Source: Chaunax sp. Z400 | Taxonomy: Eukaryota; Chordata; Actinopteri; Lophiiformes; Chaunacidae | Assembly (NCBI GenBank): GCA_037577475.1 | Contig: CM075197.1 | Span: forward strand, 18,302,650-18,366,649 | Reading direction: 5' to 3' | Length of the DNA: 64,000 nucleotides | Shown: positions 59,021 through 64,000 of the stretch, in pieces | Numbering within the stretch: position 1 is the first letter of the stretch | How the letters are laid out: each line of letters starts with the position of its first letter | The notes under the pieces: generated by a model | Seen by the model: the letters and a program-made list of their open reading frames with translations, nothing else | The model's database searches: none | What the model was told of the DNA's origin: nothing | Program-made: the position numbers and the translations under genes

Positions 59021-61457
59021 CATTTCTGTCAAAGATGAAATTGATTGCTAAATCTGAGCAATGTGGTGCGCTTTTATGTGGCGTTGAATCCATGGATATA
59101 TCTCATCCGTTTGGAAATGATTCCAAACCATCGTTTTGTATTATTGAAATGGTTCACCTGAAGTGACAATTCATTTCACCACTGGTTAAATTGTAACAAT
59201 GGCAGAGCCGAACCTAACACGCCGTCCTTGCCATCAATATCACAGCCACCCGGTTAACCACAATATTGGGAGCTGTATTTTATTTATCGTGCTGAATCAT
59301 CACAATGATGTATTTAGACGTTCTCAGAATCCACCCCGAATATGGCACCACCGGACAAAGGTCTACTCGGTGGATAAGGGTCGATGTTTATCACCACGCC
59401 GCCGTCAATAAGTAGATGAATCGAAATGGTGCTGATCTGTCGTGCATGTCAGTCATCAAGCCATGAGCATCAAGTGATGACCATCATGCATTTATCAATC
59501 GCCTCATCAACATTCAGCTGAGAATGTGCATTTTATTGCAGTGCTGTCACGGTGTACGTCAACAAACAGGGTGTGAGTACATTTGGACTAAGTGCTTAAG
59601 TGTCAACTGCGATGTCTGATCCATTTTAAAAATGCATGATAAGCAATAAATTATGCCTGTGTTGTTTTAATGGAGTCTTGCCATGAGTGGCTGTTTAAAT
59701 TGGGTCACGTGTAATTATGGTATGTATGGGAAGTTGAAAATAACGCACAATACAGGTATAATTGTTTTTTAATTGTATGCCAAATACTATTGAGTTGAGT
59801 TGCTTGGGACAGCATTTAATGCATTATAGTACTTCATGTCTTTTATTTTGTGCCTGCAGATGCTCTTGTTTCCCTATGTGTGACATGATGAAATTTGCTG
59901 CCTATTAGAGTGCAGTCTTATGGAGGGCAGGTAATGAATTATCCATGGAGAATCTCCAAGCAATTTGAAAAGTCACCTTGGAAACTGTTGAGCATATATA
60001 TAGGCAGGGCTAAACAGATAGAAGTTGCCCATTCTTGCTCAGATATTTAACTTATTTCATCATCTCTGTTCATGCGAGCAGGCCGTTGAAGTGTGTTTGG
60101 TAGACAGGCCAGCCCTGCATCAGAAACTCTGCTTTGCAATAAAGCGTAATGCCCATCTCTGCCTTTCTCTGCAGGTAACCAGAACAGATGAGGGCCCATA
60201 TAGGAGCCCGATGAGGCAGGGAGGGGTGGAGAGCGCCACTGAGATTTATTGTCCCTTGCATTGAGGTAGCGAAGATGAAATAAGGCTGGATACCATAGAG
60301 GTGATCCGTGTACACAATTCGTACCCAGTGGCGTTGCTGAGAATGGGCAGGTGGAGAAGGGGAGGAGAGGATATTTGAGGTTGATGAAACACAAGGCAAG
60401 ACTTTACGCAGCAAAGCGCACAGTCTGGCCACCAACGCCTCTGTATGGCCAGCGCAGCTGTGCCTTGGGAGTAGTTACGCCTATTCAGGACAATTAATAG
60501 CCTCAAGAAAGGAACACAAATGTGGGATTTGTCCACAAAAGTGCTGTTTAAGCTGCACAGGGAAATAGGAATGCCTGGAAGGAAGGGAGAAAAAAGATCA
60601 ATATAGTTTTTTCCCCCCTCTTTTGCAATAGGGAGGGAATGTTGGTGATGAAACCTCTTGCAAGTGTGGTGCGGATTATGATTGCTTAGCATTGCGGTAT
60701 GCCCGCTCCACTTCTCAAAGTAATACTTTCATCTAGACAGAGTAGCAAGCATGTTTGATGAATTTCTGTGCGGAACTTGAGTTGGACTTGGCATGTTCAT
60801 TACTGCTCTTTGTGTGTTTATAATTTAGATTAGCCAATATCAGACGGAACACGGAGAGCATTAGCAGAGAGCCGTGCACTAGCAGCTGTTTTCATGTAAC
60901 CTACTTTTATCTCGGCTGATTAATGTTTGAGACACATCAGCGGTGAACTGACATTAAAAACAAGGGATTCACCCATACATGTGTAAGAAGCTGCGACAAA
61001 ATGAAACCGGTGAGTGACAGGAAAGACATCAACAGTTTTTACGCACTTTGGAGAGTGTAAGACATCATCGCCCTATGTTCTGCGCTGGATATGTAAAACA
61101 ATTTTTTAAGGAGGTTAAAGAGAGACCCTGTTCTAAGATAAGTAGTGTACTGTATAACCCACATTAGAGAGGAGCTCAGGCAGAACTACCCCTGGCACTG
61201 TCTGTATTAAAGTCAACATATACTACGGTATATTTGTGTTCTACCTGATTACATAAAGCAGGATATGGTATTCATATTTTTCATTGATTTTCTGTCCAGC
61301 AAATATGTTTTAACTCGTGCCAGTCGACAAAATTGCATCAAATTTGATAGATTTGAGGTCTATATATACACTGAATACTCCTAATTTACAAAAGCCAGGT
61401 CTCACAAATAAAATAAAGACATACTGTCCCTGGCATTCTCTATTGCTGAATACGTTT

Positions 61458-61528
61458 AGTTATTTATTTATATATTTATTTATATTTATATATGTATTTA
61501 TTTATATAAATACTTATTTATTTCTTAT
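61458..61528. repeat. (ATTT)n/(TA)n low-complexity tract
   Basis: Impure run of atttatttat and tatata units. Confidence 0.93.
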
Positions 61529-62009
61529 GAAGTGACGTATAGAGTGAGTAGATTTTGCTTTAGTTTCTTGCTCAAGGGAAAAAAAATGGAGTTAATCTGT
61601 GGATGATACATTGGGTGCTTGTGACCATTCGATAATTTTAACGATCTTTTTTTTCCCCCCTTCTCTGCATTTTTTTTGATTTGTGATTGATTAACTATGT
61701 CATTTTCTGGGCCTCTAAGCTTTAATTTAGGTTAAAGTGATTACACTGATCAGTTGAGCGAAAGCTGAGTTATGATTGGTTGGTATGTTTGTTCCTTTAT
61801 ATTTCTTTTAACCACCGACTCCATCAAGTGCGAGCCTCCCATCAAATATCATGTAGGCAGACATCATCACTCACTTGGCATAATTTGAACTGAGCCCTGG
61901 CAACGTTATTAATACAAATTAGCATCTTTGTTACTTTCAGGTAATAACTGCTGCCAACGGACTGCACTTGAATCAAAACACTTGACAGGAAAGTGAGGCC
62001 AAAAATTAG

Positions 62010-62032
62010 TTTTCTTTCTTTCTTTCTTTTTT
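62010..62032. repeat. (TTTC)n repeat
   Basis: Five TTTC units followed by a short T run. Confidence 0.93.
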
Positions 62033-63564
62033 GTAAAAAACAACAACTGAGTGATGCTGCTGAGCTCTGTTTGTTTGATGGCCTAATCACAGAGTGGTGT
62101 TTCAGTTGCAGACAGATCATAGTTGCGCAGTGATACCAATCAAAGACACAAATTAATCCAGTATAATGTTACTCTCAACAGCTATAAATGCACTGAATGG
62201 CCGTAATTCAGTCTTTTGTGTTGCAAATGCTGTGTTGTAGATTTTAGGTCAGTGCAATATGCATTTAAAATGTATGCAACCAGTGTAATAAACCTCCTGG
62301 ATATTTTGCCAGTGTGTGGGTTGCCTGCAACCCTTACTTCCTTTGCCAGTGCAAGGCCAAAGTATCAAGAGCTATTCTCTTCCTGTTTAATCAAGTCCTC
62401 CAGGCAGAAGCTGTGGAAGGCCAACGGAGTCTCTTATCCTGTCCTCCTGCTTGTACTAGAGTAAACAGCTCGGAAATATATTCTGTATGTATCGAAACAT
62501 TTGTTAGTGCACACCAGTCTTACTCCAGTCGCTTTAAATAAGCTTCACATTATCAGTGACTTCAGAAAATACAGAATCCCTCGAGGGCAGTGATTCATGC
62601 TTTCACTTAAAACCACATGGACTGGATGCAAATTCCAGACATAAATGTACCACATGCTCTGTATGGTATGAGCTACTAGGTTCCATATGGGACTTTTTCA
62701 GTGCCAGCATTTATTTTAGTACATCATGTTATGGTGTCTCTTTTCACATTATGATGAATCATTAGTGTTCAATCATGTATGTCAACCTCTGTAGAAAGAC
62801 ATGTGCTTTTCAAATGTGGAACATTCTGCACCTGAAAGCTAAATGACAGAATATCTACCGATATTTAGTTGTTTGTCTCCATCTCACAAATACGACAAAT
62901 ATCTTGGGGATTTAAAAATGTTTTCACCACTACAAACAACAGAATTACAACATGTTAGACTTGCTCAAACCATCCAGAAAGGCAAGTCTAAAGTCTTTTG
63001 GGAGTGATTAAACAACTCACCATTTTAAATTTAAATCCCTCTATTCGGGGAAACTGAATAGTTGCCTGGTCGTGCAGGTCGGTTAGAAATCGACTCTGCT
63101 AAAGTCAATTTGTTCTTGCTTTAAACAAATTCTTCTATTTAGTGACGATCACATAACAATAAACACTAAAGTTAATTATGTTTAATCATAACCGCATTGC
63201 TCTAAAGGTTGTGGCAAACTGTGCCAGATATACTTGGAGTTTCTCACACATCCTGTAATATCACCCAATTTCCTTTTGTTGAGGCCGGTATTGTTTTTTC
63301 ATTTATTGTGAGTTGATTTATATCCAAATATTTTTATTTATTTTTTACTAAAAGATCCAGATTGACAGTTGTTAGTTGTGATTTTTATATTATAATTTTG
63401 CTTTAGCCTGAGGATTTAACCTGGCATTGGTGAGACTGCAGTGTGTAAAATTAGAAACATGTGCCTCACAAAGGAACTGGCCCAGGTTTAGGTGCTAATA
63501 AGTAAACTGACAGACTAATAATGTGGCAGGTAGGAATTCAGTCTGTTCAGTCTTTTACAAATCT

Positions 63565-63725
63565 TCATAATAATAATAATAATAACTTAAATTTATATAG
63601 CGCCTTTCAAGAGACCCAAGGATGCGTTACATAGCTGGGTACGAGAGAAAAATAATGACAATATAACAAATAATAAGAAAAATAATAACAGTACTAAAGA
63701 CAGGCCACTTCCAGGGCACTTATGG
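63565..63725. repeat. Dispersed 'tatagcgcctttcaa' fish repeat
   Basis: An (AAT)n tract leads into 'aacttaaatttatatagcgcctttcaagagacccaagg' and 'gcgttacatagctgggta'. This closely matches, from memory, a teleost element whose core is 'tttatatagcgcctttcaa...cccaag.acgctttaca'. No coding capacity. Confidence 0.7.
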
Positions 63726-64000
63726 AGTACAAGTCACTAAATCCCTGAATGAAATCACAAATTTCAGTTCGGAAATAATCATTTCTATTTGAATATAGTG
63801 TGTTTCAATTACATTTTAAATTTCGTATTCATTGTATGTATTTTTTGCAATATTAGAGCCATGTACAGACTGTCGCTAACAACCCTTTTCCCCTTCAATT
63901 ATAGCCGTACTGTATTTATTCGAAGAGTCAGTCACTTCCAAAAGGCAGGCGGAAGATTTTTAGTTAACTTCCATTTTATCATTATCCTGCACCTCCACTG
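63726..64000. other. Window end, nothing recognised
   Basis: AT-rich sequence without open frames, splice-like signals or repeats that I can identify. Confidence 0.5.

Larger units (their letters stand above)
59021..63560. other. Probable long first intron of the downstream gene
   Basis: AT-rich sequence. Open frames at 60025-60692 on both strands overlap each other and show no domain. No exon with MAFG leucine-zipper features was found before the window end. The 60.1-60.7 kb stretch is somewhat more GC-rich and could be conserved non-coding sequence. Confidence 0.35.

Noticed and set aside
60025..60692. Cluster of open frames on both strands near 60.3 kb, considered as a mafg exon
   Set aside because: None contains the basic-leucine-zipper signature of small Maf proteins, and the frames contradict one another.
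1..64000. tRNA, rRNA, CRISPR, integron or phage-like features
   Set aside because: No tRNA-like B-box with a fitting cloverleaf, no regularly spaced repeats and no prokaryotic gene density were seen. The window is vertebrate.

Overview
The window looks like nuclear DNA of a ray-finned (teleost) fish. It is AT-rich and intron-bearing, has many (CA)n/(GT)n microsatellites, and carries several dispersed repeat families I recognise from fish genomes. One example is the block containing 'tatagcgcctttcaa' near 63.6 kb. The species cannot be named from the sequence alone. No bacterial, viral or CRISPR-like system was seen.

Three protein genes are reconstructed with confidence, all on the + strand. 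notum (CDS 37120-42560, 11 exons, 496 aa) encodes a secreted Wnt deacylase. myadml2 (48136-49047, one coding exon, 303 aa) encodes a MARVEL-type membrane protein. pycr1 (CDS 52187-54817, 7 coding exons, 321 aa) encodes pyrroline-5-carboxylate reductase. On the - strand at the left edge (1379-1903) are two exons that look like the C-terminal end of aspscr1/TUG. The order aspscr1(-), notum(+), myadml2(+), pycr1(+) matches human 17q25.3 (ASPSCR1, NOTUM, MYADML2, PYCR1, MAFG). By that synteny, the CpG-rich block at 58.0-59.0 kb is probably the 5' end of a mafg-type gene whose coding exons lie beyond 64 kb.

Layout: 1-1.2 kb, flank. 1.2-1.9 kb, aspscr1 tail. 1.9-36.6 kb, a long stretch of repeats with no confidently called coding exon; it should hold the rest of aspscr1 if that gene is intact. 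It includes a decayed hAT-like transposase at 13.8-14.2 kb, a hAT-like MITE end at 27.7 kb and paired copies of fish repeats. 36.6-42.6 kb, notum with promoter. 42.6-47.2 kb, intergenic. 47.2-49.1 kb, myadml2. 51.0-55.1 kb, pycr1, whose 3' region is partly a dispersed repeat. 56.8-57.6 kb, a degenerate motif repeat. 58.0-59.0 kb, putative mafg promoter. 59-64 kb, probable first intron of that gene.

The genes are not a pathway; they are an old neighbourhood. Candidate control sites fit the known biology of each gene: paired TCF/LEF motifs upstream of notum (a Wnt feedback gene), a perfect MEF2 motif upstream of myadml2, an ATF4-C/EBP type motif in the pycr1 promoter, and a near-match MARE by the putative mafg promoter. 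These are motif matches only. pycr1 also has an apparent GC-AG intron. I found no convincing undescribed system.
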